This document shows positions 5,900-12,523 of a stretch of DNA of 30,789 nucleotides, in pieces; within the stretch, counting starts at the first letter, position 1, and every line of letters begins with the position of its first letter. Origin of the DNA: Candidatus Saccharimonadota bacterium (GTDB lineage: Bacteria > Patescibacteriota > Saccharimonadia > Saccharimonadales > JACDFO01); contig JACDFO010000005.1 of NCBI GenBank assembly GCA_013815785.1, positions 1-30,789 of the forward strand. Reading direction: 5' to 3'. A program made the translations under genes and the position numbers. The notes under the pieces are model-generated. The model worked only from the letters and a program-made list of their open reading frames with translations. It was not told where the DNA came from and searched no databases.

Positions 5900-6679
5900 C
5901 TACAGAAGTTTGGATTGAATTTTTGTTTCATTACTTAATCTTTGCTTTATAACCTTTTCAAACCCTCTGTCTAGTTCAAAACCTATACCATTTCTATCTA
6001 GATTCTCGCAAGCAATTAGAGTAGTTCCACTCCCTAAGAAGGGATCTAATACTACATCTCCTTTACTGGATGACATTTTCACTATTCTCTCTATCATGGG
6101 AGTGGGGTAGATACAAGGAAATTCAGAAATGTTTAACTTTTTCTTAGTCATGTTGTTAACACGATCAAAGTACCAAACGTCTGTAGGGTTTCTGCCTCCA
6201 TTTGGATCAAGTCTTTTGTCGTTTTTAGTAATATAAGGTACCCGTATATCGTCTAAATTAAACACATAATTATCGATATCTTTAACGAACCATTGTATGC
6301 TCTCCCATCGACCACTAAGTCTCTGACTTGGATTCTGCATATTATTAAAATTCCAAACTATGGCGTTTCGTAGATAAAATCCATGTTCTTTTGCTATGAA
6401 ATAAGCTACGGAGTCTAGGGGTATTATTTCTTTTGTTTTTTTATCAGGTACGGGAGATACATTTAGAAAGAAGCTACCATTTGGCGTCAGCACCCTTGCT
6501 ACTTCACTGGTTATGTCTGATATAAGTTCTTTCCACTCTTCTAAAGTAACGCTATCCTTGTATTCACCGTATTTTTTTCCAATGTTATATGGTGGCGAAG
6601 TGACAACGAGATTTACTGACTCATCGTCTAAAGATTTTATAAGTTTTCGACAGTCTCCAAATTTAACTTGCTGTGTCAT
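5900..6679 (-). CDS. beta-class site-specific DNA methyltransferase (N6_N4_Mtase), second gene of pair
   Basis: A 259-residue amino-methyltransferase with the catalytic motif IV TSPPYN at about residues 27-32 and the AdoMet-binding motif I DPFLGSGTT at about 212-220, an order that defines the beta class. The variable middle (about 110-185) should contain target recognition. TSPPY is common in N4-cytosine and some N6-adenine enzymes, so the methylated base cannot be decided. Its ATG overlaps the stop of the upstream methyltransferase by 4 nt, so both are made from one minus-strand message that converges on the nuclease/TGT-like pair. Its likely role is protecting host DNA from the nuclease, or adding a second modification. 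Confidence 0.9.
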   Translation of the reverse strand: MTQQVKFGDCRKLIKSLDDESVNLVVTSPPYNIGKKYGEYKDSVTLEEWKELISDITSEVARVLTPNGSFFLNVSPVPDKKTKEIIPLDSVAYFIAKEHGFYLRNAIVWNFNNMQNPSQRLSGRWESIQWFVKDIDNYVFNLDDIRVPYITKNDKRLDPNGGRNPTDVWYFDRVNNMTKKKLNISEFPCIYPTPMIERIVKMSSSKGDVVLDPFLGSGTTLIACENLDRNGIGFELDRGFEKVIKQRLSNETKIQSKLL

Positions 6680-7452
6680 TCTATTTTCTGCTCCAGCCTT
6701 TTTTTTGCTATGTCAATATAGTCAGGATAGATTTCATATCCTATATATTTCCTCTTTAGCCTACATGATACTAGCGCAGTAGTACCGCTTCCCATAAATG
6801 GGTCCAGAACTACGTCACCTTCGTTTGTTGCAACCTTTATGATTCGTTCTATCATTTTTTCAGGATACTGAGCAGGGTGTTCTGTTCTTTCAACAGAATT
6901 ACCACTTACTAGGGGTATTTTCCACACGTCACTAGGATTTTTAAGCTGTGTTTTGTACCTGTCTGGTCTGTAGTTTACGCTAGGGACCATGACATCCTCT
7001 AGGTTGAACGTCCATTTATCTCTGTTCTTAGTCAGAAAAAATATGTTCTCGTATCTTGAGGCGAATCTTTTATTAGTAGAACCACCCCAGTCAAACTGCC
7101 AGATTATAATATTTTTTAAATGCATTTTCTCTAAATAATCTAATACCCAGTTTGGCGAGATTAGATTTCCCTTAACCATGCGGTTTTTCATGTTTAAATA
7201 CATGCTGCCATTTGGTTTCAAAACCCTGATAGATTCGCGCAAAACATTGTTTAGCATTAACCTGTATAACTCTTCTGGCATCTTGTCGTCATACTTCTGA
7301 CCTTTAGTCGCCACAATTTTACGGTTCTCCCATTTATTGCCATAGGAAATATTAATGTTATAAGGCGGCGACGTTACCATCAAGTCGACTGATTCGTCAG
7401 GTATCTCCCTCATGTCTTCAGACGAGGAATTGTATATATGATTAAGCTTCAT
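6676..7452 (-). CDS. beta-class site-specific DNA methyltransferase (N6_N4_Mtase), first gene of pair
   Basis: A 258-residue enzyme with TSPPYNINISYG (motif IV at about 27-31) and DPFMGSGTT (motif I at about 217-225). It shares architecture and several blocks with its neighbour (PNGSMYLN, NPSDVWK, YPEKMIERI), so the two are probably ancient paralogues with different target domains. Two separate methyltransferases beside one nuclease is typical of systems with a non-palindromic site or with strand-specific methylation. The ATG at 7452 lies 8 nt after a strong TATAAT, again predicting a leaderless transcript. Confidence 0.9.
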   Translation of the reverse strand: MKLNHIYNSSSEDMREIPDESVDLMVTSPPYNINISYGNKWENRKIVATKGQKYDDKMPEELYRLMLNNVLRESIRVLKPNGSMYLNMKNRMVKGNLISPNWVLDYLEKMHLKNIIIWQFDWGGSTNKRFASRYENIFFLTKNRDKWTFNLEDVMVPSVNYRPDRYKTQLKNPSDVWKIPLVSGNSVERTEHPAQYPEKMIERIIKVATNEGDVVLDPFMGSGTTALVSCRLKRKYIGYEIYPDYIDIAKKRLEQKIE

Positions 7453-7460
7453 TGATTTAC

Positions 7461-7488
7461 ATTATATACACTTTTCGATTTGGGTCAA
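7461..7488 (-). promoter_or_regulatory. promoter of the methyltransferase operon
   Basis: On the minus strand TTGACC (7488-7483), a 16-nt spacer and TATAAT (7466-7461) precede the ATG by 8 nt. This is the best sigma70 match in the block, consistent with methylation being made before nuclease. Confidence 0.7.
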
Positions 7489-7519
7489 TATCAATGAATA
7501 ACTTGTGTAGACTAGTTGC

Positions 7520-7546
7520 GAAATACGTGAACTAAGGGGAGCTGAG
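7520..7546 (+). repeat. cassette-boundary repeat, degenerate copy F
   Basis: GAAATACGTGAACTAAGGGG followed by AGCTGAG aligns to copy C with five substitutions. It closes the DNA-modification block and is followed by a terminator and extended -10, as at other boundaries. Confidence 0.65.
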
Positions 7547-7563
7547 TATATATTTTACAGAGA

Positions 7564-7593
7564 ATCCAGTAGACATTACGCTACTGGATTTTT
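7564..7593 (+). terminator. cassette-boundary terminator
   Basis: ATCCAGTAG (7564-7572) pairs perfectly with CTACTGGAT (7581-7589), followed by T4. Confidence 0.8.
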
Positions 7594-7601
7594 GATATAA
7601 T
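7593..7601 (+). promoter_or_regulatory. extended -10 promoter (leaderless)
   Basis: TGATATAAT is placed directly after the terminator T-run and 7 nt before the ATG at 7609. Confidence 0.65.
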
Positions 7602-7608
7602 TATTAGT

Positions 7609-8157
7609 ATGACGAAAGCTATGAATATTGCCTCGATCGAAAAAGCCACGAATAAACTCTGGGGGCAGTGGGTTATAGAACTCGACGATAGTGGCTCGCG
7701 TGAGCTGTCACACAGCGAGTTAGCACGTAAATTGTACGATGAACTTGACGGGAAGGTAGAGAGCCACGGCTGGTGGGCGCAGGGTATTACCGTAGCGTAT
7801 GAACAGCATATTGGTAAACGTATACCAGGTCAGCTGGCTAATGGATTATTTGAACTTGCTATCTCGAAAGCTATCCCAAAACCTCGAGATGTTGTTTTTT
7901 CACAAGTTACAGAGTGGCTTGAACAGCAAGTAGAATTTAATGGGCGTGAACAGCTCAAGGCTCGCAGTAGTACTACACCAAAAAGAAGCAACTGGCGCTG
8001 TGACTTTAGCGACAAAAGCAAGTTTGCAGCGACGGTTGAAGGCAATGATGAAAAATCAAAACTAGTTCTTTCACATACAGCAGTGCCAAGCAAGACAGAA
8101 GCCGATATCTGGAAGGTCTACTGGAGAAACGTCGCCAATCAACTTGCGACCTTGTAA
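7609..8157 (+). CDS. DUF4287/AHSA1-like protein
   Basis: The 182-residue protein starts with a small helical domain (about 5-75) containing WWAQGITVAYEQHIGKRIPG, the hallmark of a widespread domain seen alone as DUF4287 or joined to a START-like domain. The rest (about 80-182) fits a shortened AHSA1/SRPBCC domain, ending in the typical WKVYWRNVANQL helix. Biochemical function is not established for this family. It is the second START-like cargo gene in the array. The start at 7609 fits the leaderless promoter; an in-frame ATG at 7621 is the alternative. Confidence 0.7.
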   Translation: MTKAMNIASIEKATNKLWGQWVIELDDSGSRELSHSELARKLYDELDGKVESHGWWAQGITVAYEQHIGKRIPGQLANGLFELAISKAIPKPRDVVFSQVTEWLEQQVEFNGREQLKARSSTTPKRSNWRCDFSDKSKFAATVEGNDEKSKLVLSHTAVPSKTEADIWKVYWRNVANQLATL

Positions 8158-8184
8158 GTGGGTTGAAGATCATGACCTGTATGC

Positions 8185-8195
8185 TGAGCCAAGCA
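8185..8195 (+). repeat. cassette-boundary core repeat, copy G
   Basis: GAGCCAAGCAT is identical to the core in copies B, C and D. A G+C-rich hairpin (CCGTCG 8200-8205 with CGACGG 8213-8218) is inserted between it and the usual terminator. Confidence 0.55.
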
Positions 8196-8238
8196 TTCTC
8201 CGTCGTCCGCCGCGACGGACTTTGAAGGACAACTAAGT

Positions 8239-8262
8239 ACTTTGCGAATGTAGAGTGTTTTT
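8239..8262 (+). terminator. cassette-boundary terminator (weak)
   Basis: ACTTT (8239-8243) can pair with AGAGT (8252-8256), followed by T5, G and T5. The T-runs match other boundaries but the stem is short. Confidence 0.45.
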
Positions 8263-8278
8263 GTTTTTCTCTAGCGGA

Positions 8279-8286
8279 TGTAAAAT
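8279..8286 (+). promoter_or_regulatory. -10 promoter (leaderless)
   Basis: TG directly followed by TAAAAT, then 6 nt to the ATG at 8293. Confidence 0.5.
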
Positions 8287-8292
8287 ACTGTT

Positions 8293-8556
8293 ATGTTTAT
8301 AAAACAAATCTCTGATGGGACGGTACACAAGCTGCCGTCGGATTTAAAAAAAGCAATTACCTCTAAACCAAAAGCGGTGGCCGCGTGGGAAGATATCACG
8401 CCGCTAGCGAGGAGTGAATGGATCTGCTGGACCATATCCGTCAAGAAGCAGGAAACCAGGGATCAGCATGTCAAGCGGGTGCCCGGGGAACTCATCGGCG
8501 GAAAACGTCGCCCGTGCTGCTGGGTCGGCTGCATTCACCGTACAAAGCAAGCATAG
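8293..8556 (+). CDS. YdeI/OmdA-like small protein
   Basis: The 87-residue protein matches the C-terminal domain of the YdeI/OmpD-associated family: LPSDLKKAITSKPKAVAAWE (about 14-33), then LARSEWICWTISVKKQETRDQH, then KRRPCCWVGC near the end. Family members have been linked to envelope stress or bacteriocin tolerance, but the molecular role is unknown. Here the domain stands alone without the usual N-terminal partner. It is leaderless by promoter position. The next gene begins 7 nt after its stop, so this cassette carries two genes. Confidence 0.75.
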   Translation: MFIKQISDGTVHKLPSDLKKAITSKPKAVAAWEDITPLARSEWICWTISVKKQETRDQHVKRVPGELIGGKRRPCCWVGCIHRTKQA

Positions 8557-8563
8557 GCAATAT

Positions 8564-9046
8564 ATGCAAAAGTATGTATTAGTTTGTCTTTTGAAAAAAT
8601 TGGACGAAGGGACGGAATTTACGTCCACGAGTTGGCCATTGCACGTCACGATTGCTTCTAATTTTGTAGTTGATTGGGGAGCGACGAATTTGCTATATAA
8701 GCTCACGGCACTGCTAACAAACCGGAAACCTATTAAGACCACTGCAGGTGATGATGAATATTTTGGTGATAAGAAACAGATTCACGTAACAATTTTAGAT
8801 AAGCACGATGAAATGACGGCACTACACAATGACATTATAGGTCTGTTAAAAAGCGTCGGGGCTATTTTTGATGAGCCGAATTATTTAGAAGAAGGCTACA
8901 AAGCCCATGTGACCGTACAATCAGATGCTCGCGTACACAAAGGCGACCTAATAGTTATTGATAATGTTACTGTCGTAGACATGTTTGCTCGTAAGGATAT
9001 ACGGGGCCGAAAGATTCTTAAATCATTCCATTTGATTGATTCATAA
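8564..9046 (+). CDS. 2H phosphoesterase (2'-5' RNA ligase-like)
   Basis: The 160-residue protein carries the two HxT motifs that define 2H phosphoesterases, LHVTIASNF (about 26-34) and KAHVTVQSD (about 113-121), about 87 residues apart. Such enzymes act on cyclic or 2'-5' phosphodiester bonds in RNA or nucleotides; the substrate here is unknown. The frame is open further upstream, across the YdeI-like gene, but homology starts at MQKYVLVCLL, so the ATG at 8564 is chosen. It is probably co-transcribed with the YdeI-like gene. Confidence 0.75.
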   Translation: MQKYVLVCLLKKLDEGTEFTSTSWPLHVTIASNFVVDWGATNLLYKLTALLTNRKPIKTTAGDDEYFGDKKQIHVTILDKHDEMTALHNDIIGLLKSVGAIFDEPNYLEEGYKAHVTVQSDARVHKGDLIVIDNVTVVDMFARKDIRGRKILKSFHLIDS

Positions 9047-9107
9047 AGCTTGATATATTCCAGCAAATGGGTAGACAGCTATTTCTGACCAGAGGACAAC
9101 TGTTGAA

Positions 9108-9326
9108 TTAACTAAGGTTCAGATATGGAAAATGATTGTAGGGATCTGCTTTAAGCGAGATAGGAAGGTCCGGCTCGTGGTCGATGCTAAAAACTGCTTC
9201 ATGTACTGGTCCGCGACCAATAATCTGAGCTAAGGTGCTACGTCTATCGAATTCAGCCTCCCAGACAATTTCTTCTTCTTTTGACCAGAAATCATCTGGC
9301 GAACTCTCAATCAGTGTTACTGCCAT
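9108..9326 (-). CDS. short hypothetical protein
   Basis: A 72-residue acidic soluble protein of unknown function. The ATG at 9326 is preceded by a strong Shine-Dalgarno AGGAGG with a 5-nt gap, which excludes the upstream in-frame ATG at 9347. The core reads DFWSKEEEIVWEAEFDRRST, then aromatic-rich sequence towards the end. It lies on the opposite strand at the right edge of the array. Confidence 0.6.
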   Translation of the reverse strand: MAVTLIESSPDDFWSKEEEIVWEAEFDRRSTLAQIIGRGPVHEAVFSIDHEPDLPISLKADPYNHFPYLNLS

Positions 9327-9356
9327 CACCCCTCCTTTGGTTATCATAACCAGTAT

Positions 9357-9366
9357 GGAGCCAAAA
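9357..9366 (+). repeat. possible right-end core of the array
   Basis: GGAGCCAAAA matches the tRNA-Asn-derived core as it appears at 3689-3698. It is the last such core before housekeeping-type genes begin. At ten bases it could be coincidence. Confidence 0.35.
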
Positions 9367-9400
9367 TAATCTTATGTCTGTGATAATTCAATCATTGTTT

Positions 9401-9409
9401 TGATATGAT
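9401..9409 (+). promoter_or_regulatory. extended -10 promoter (leaderless)
   Basis: TGATATGAT is followed after 6 nt by the ATG at 9416. Confidence 0.6.
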
Positions 9410-9415
9410 GTTGCT

Positions 9416-9958
9416 ATGTTAATGAAGAGCCAGCAGTTATCTGCAAAAAAAACCGCTGCCAGTATGAACCCTGACTTTATAGCCTTGAATATACAAGATA
9501 TAAACTTCGATGTATTAGCTAGCTACGGCATTAAAGCTTGCTTTATTGATTTAGACGGTACGGTAGTTAACAGAGGGTCCTATGACGTTAGCGAAAGAAT
9601 AATTAAAACGCTCCGAAGCACCAAAATGAAAATATACATTGCCACGAATCGACCAAAAAGCAGGGACTTAAAAAACCTCAAAGATTCACTCAACGCATCT
9701 GGTGTTATACACCCACATAAATTTTGGGGGAAGCCAACGAAGAAGTATTTTGAAAATGGTCTCGAAGATAAAAACTTGCAACGCCATGAAGTGGTCATGG
9801 TAGGGGACAGATATATCCAAGATATCTTTGGCGCTAACCGTGCCGGAATATACTCCCTACTAATCAAAAAATTGGACAAACCGACAGGATTCTTTGACAC
9901 CCTTATATCTAAAGCTGAGCAAATTTACACAAATAAAATCTCAAAACGGTATTATTAG
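9416..9958 (+). CDS. YqeG-like HAD phosphatase
   Basis: The 180-residue HAD-superfamily protein has motif I DLDGTVV (about 46-52), motif II in YIATNRP (about 74-80), motif III lysine in GKPTKKYF, and motif IV VGDRYIQDIFGANRAG. This matches the YqeG/HAD-IIIA group, which includes phosphatidylglycerophosphate phosphatases. A lipid role would suit the adjacent membrane-lipid gene, but is inference. In family members motif IV is often GDQxxTDI, and here Q is R. It is convergent with the next gene, overlapping by 4 nt at the stops. Confidence 0.8.
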   Translation: MLMKSQQLSAKKTAASMNPDFIALNIQDINFDVLASYGIKACFIDLDGTVVNRGSYDVSERIIKTLRSTKMKIYIATNRPKSRDLKNLKDSLNASGVIHPHKFWGKPTKKYFENGLEDKNLQRHEVVMVGDRYIQDIFGANRAGIYSLLIKKLDKPTGFFDTLISKAEQIYTNKISKRYY

Positions 9959-12348
9959 ATGAGTTTTTTTCGGGATATGTATTGATAAGCCAACAGACTA
10001 AATGGAATAGGTAGCCAAAAAGTAGCTAACCTATACAGGACTACGACTGATAACGCTTCTGGCTTAGACGTCCCCAAACTCACCATGGCGGAAATCATCG
10101 CCAGCTCAAAAGGCCCCAGACCTCCGGGTGTCGGCGCGACGCTTTTTGCGATAATAGCTGATACATATACCAAAATCGCTCCTGACAAGCCCAGTGGGAT
10201 ACCGAATGCCTTGAAACAGGCATACAGACACAGAATATAGCTAAGCGACACCGTCAATGAAGTTGCGCTAGCTAACGATACTTCTAACGGGGAATTAGTA
10301 AACTCTCGCAGGCTGGTAATAAAGTTGGAAACAGCAGACTGAGCTTTTTTGCGCGCATGCTTATTAACAGTAAGGAATATGAATAAAGCTAACACTACGC
10401 AGACAGCCAGAAATACTTGCTTGGCTGTAATATCAAACGAGAGCAGACCACTGAGACTTTGTCCGTCAAACAACAAAAAGAGACCGAGTGGGACGATGAA
10501 CATGACAAAGCTAATAATGTTATTTGTCACAAGCACCGCTGATGCATCAACCACATCCATACCAGCCTTACGCAGGTAACGTATGTTCAAACTGGTGTTT
10601 CCAATTCCCCCCGGAACAATCTTACTTATAAACGAGGCGGCAAGTTGTACGAGTGCCGTCGGAAAAAGCTTTAAAGGTACCGACGACAGAATTACGTATA
10701 CCAGCCCGGTCAATACATACGTTACGATTGAGGCTACGCCTATCGGCAATAGCCACACCCAGTTGACGGTAGTTAGCGACTCGAAAGCGCCTTTGAAGGC
10801 ATTGATTTGAGGAATAATCACATATACAAAAATGCCAATCAAAGCCAGGTTCAATATCTTGCGTTTATTGAATCGAATAATGTCGGCTTCATCGATATCT
10901 ACTTTGATATTTAGTACGCCCACAAGCTCGTTTTTGAGTTCATCCAGTAAGTGCTTTTGGCTTTTTAGGCTTTTTGAAGTTGCTCCGCTAAAAACCTCGC
11001 GCTTTAAATAGGGTAGGGCGCGGATAAGCTTATCATCATCAACGATAGCAGTCGCAGCCTTGACTGTGCGCTTCACTCCAACTAATAATGTCATCGACAT
11101 TAAGAGTTCGGCCACATCCATATATTGCCGTTGCTTACGCGGCGAAACTTCTGCAAAACCAAAATCAATGACCCAGGCTTTGCCAGCTTTATCTATCATG
11201 AGATTGGCCGCACGTAAGTCGCGGTGGGCCATGTTTGCGTTGTGTAATTTGTCGACTTGCCGCCAGGCATCAATCAAGGTTTTTTGACGGATATTGCCAT
11301 GCTCTGACATAGGAACGGCGTCTAATCGATCTTGGATTAACATCCACGAACCACGTATCTTGAGTAAATCGATTATAGACGGCACACGTATGCCGGCCTG
11401 CTTGGCCCATAAGGTCGCGAAAGATTCCATCTCTATATTTCTACGACTATTGATATACGGTTCTTCGGCTTGAAAATTCTTAAACCGAAAGAATCTATAA
11501 ATCTTAAATAACCAGTCAGCAGCATGTTCTTGAACTCCAAATATTTTTGCAAAATAGCGCTTACCTTTGGAGTCGGTCATAAAAACAGGTCGTGAACCTC
11601 TGGCATCGACATCGGCGAATTTGAGCGTTTTCATTGGATAACCTTTTTTAAGCAAGGCTGATTTGATTTGGTTTACGGTTATATCTTTGCGGGATATACC
11701 GAATACAAGAGAAAATACTGCTGCAATTAATGCACCCAGTGCCCACCCGCCAACGATATCGAGAGGAAAATGAGCTCCTAAATACATCCGGCTGACACCA
11801 ACTAAAAATACGGTTCCAAGCAAGTATTTTCGGTATTTTCGGTCAACTTGAAAATACAAAATAGTTACACAGGCTGCGGCAAAGGATGCATGGCCCGATG
11901 GAAAGCCGTAACCTCCAAATTTTTCATCGCCAAATAGTCTTACGGTTTCGAGTAAATCTTCGGGGCGACCACGGGCTACCAGTACCTTTGCCGATTTCGC
12001 TATGAACCAAGCCACTATGCCGCTACCGGCAACTATCCAGGCTGCGCGTTTATTGATTAAGAACCACGCGGCGCCAAGCCATAAAAATAATGACCCCATA
12101 CCCCCAAACTGAGTAAGTCCATACATGACTCCATCGAGTCCCGTGGGCAAATTATTTATCGTGTCAAAAATTGGTCGCTCTACGCTGTCGAATAAGCCTT
12201 TATCAAGCGCTTGCAGACAACTCAGCACAAAGACGATAAAAGAGATGACAAAGACAAAGACATATCGGGCATCTCTTCGTTGAGATATAAACGACTTTTT
12301 GGTCATTTGAATACGACGTCTAATGAATTTTGAAAATTGTTTCTGCAT
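9955..12348 (-). CDS. PAP2 phosphatase - kinase - LPG synthase TM fusion
   Basis: A 797-residue membrane protein with three parts. Residues about 30-215 form a PAP2 lipid phosphatase with KSAKVLVARGRP (118-129), FPSGHAS (149-155) and SRMYLGAHFPLD (186-197), covering all three catalytic motifs. Residues about 235-485 are a protein-kinase-like domain with MAHRDLRAANLMID (373-386) as catalytic loop and IDFGFAE (394-400) as the metal-binding motif. Residues about 497-797 hold many membrane segments typical of the lysylphosphatidylglycerol synthase/UPF0104 flippase-like domain. This suggests lipid or lipid-linked sugar processing coupled to phosphorylation at the membrane. A second in-frame ATG occurs at residue 15. 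No Shine-Dalgarno sequence was seen. Confidence 0.85.
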   Translation of the reverse strand: MQKQFSKFIRRRIQMTKKSFISQRRDARYVFVFVISFIVFVLSCLQALDKGLFDSVERPIFDTINNLPTGLDGVMYGLTQFGGMGSLFLWLGAAWFLINKRAAWIVAGSGIVAWFIAKSAKVLVARGRPEDLLETVRLFGDEKFGGYGFPSGHASFAAACVTILYFQVDRKYRKYLLGTVFLVGVSRMYLGAHFPLDIVGGWALGALIAAVFSLVFGISRKDITVNQIKSALLKKGYPMKTLKFADVDARGSRPVFMTDSKGKRYFAKIFGVQEHAADWLFKIYRFFRFKNFQAEEPYINSRRNIEMESFATLWAKQAGIRVPSIIDLLKIRGSWMLIQDRLDAVPMSEHGNIRQKTLIDAWRQVDKLHNANMAHRDLRAANLMIDKAGKAWVIDFGFAEVSPRKQRQYMDVAELLMSMTLLVGVKRTVKAATAIVDDDKLIRALPYLKREVFSGATSKSLKSQKHLLDELKNELVGVLNIKVDIDEADIIRFNKRKILNLALIGIFVYVIIPQINAFKGAFESLTTVNWVWLLPIGVASIVTYVLTGLVYVILSSVPLKLFPTALVQLAASFISKIVPGGIGNTSLNIRYLRKAGMDVVDASAVLVTNNIISFVMFIVPLGLFLLFDGQSLSGLLSFDITAKQVFLAVCVVLALFIFLTVNKHARKKAQSAVSNFITSLREFTNSPLEVSLASATSLTVSLSYILCLYACFKAFGIPLGLSGAILVYVSAIIAKSVAPTPGGLGPFELAMISAMVSLGTSKPEALSVVVLYRLATFWLPIPFSLLAYQYISRKKLI

Positions 12349-12493
12349 ATATGGTAGGTTAATTCGTGTATATTATTACATCGTTCATAGTTTTTTACTA
12401 GTCGCTAAGCCTGATTAAATTTTTTAAGAAACTAATTTTATTTTAGATTAAACACTAAAAATCCAACTTTTATATCTTTTCGTCAAGTTATTT

Positions 12494-12501
12494 GATAACA
12501 T
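12494..12501 (+). promoter_or_regulatory. extended -10 for the RND gene
   Basis: TTGATAACAT holds TG-A-TAACAT. It would give a leader of about 16 nt containing the Shine-Dalgarno AGGGGAG upstream of the ATG at 12524. Confidence 0.4.
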
Positions 12502-12523
12502 AAGGCCAAATAAGGGGAGAAAT

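Noticed and set aside
1548..8262. Classical integron attC sites
   Set aside because: The repeats lack the RYYYAAC/GTTRRRY core pairs and no IntI gene is present; the tRNA-derived core explains the conservation better.
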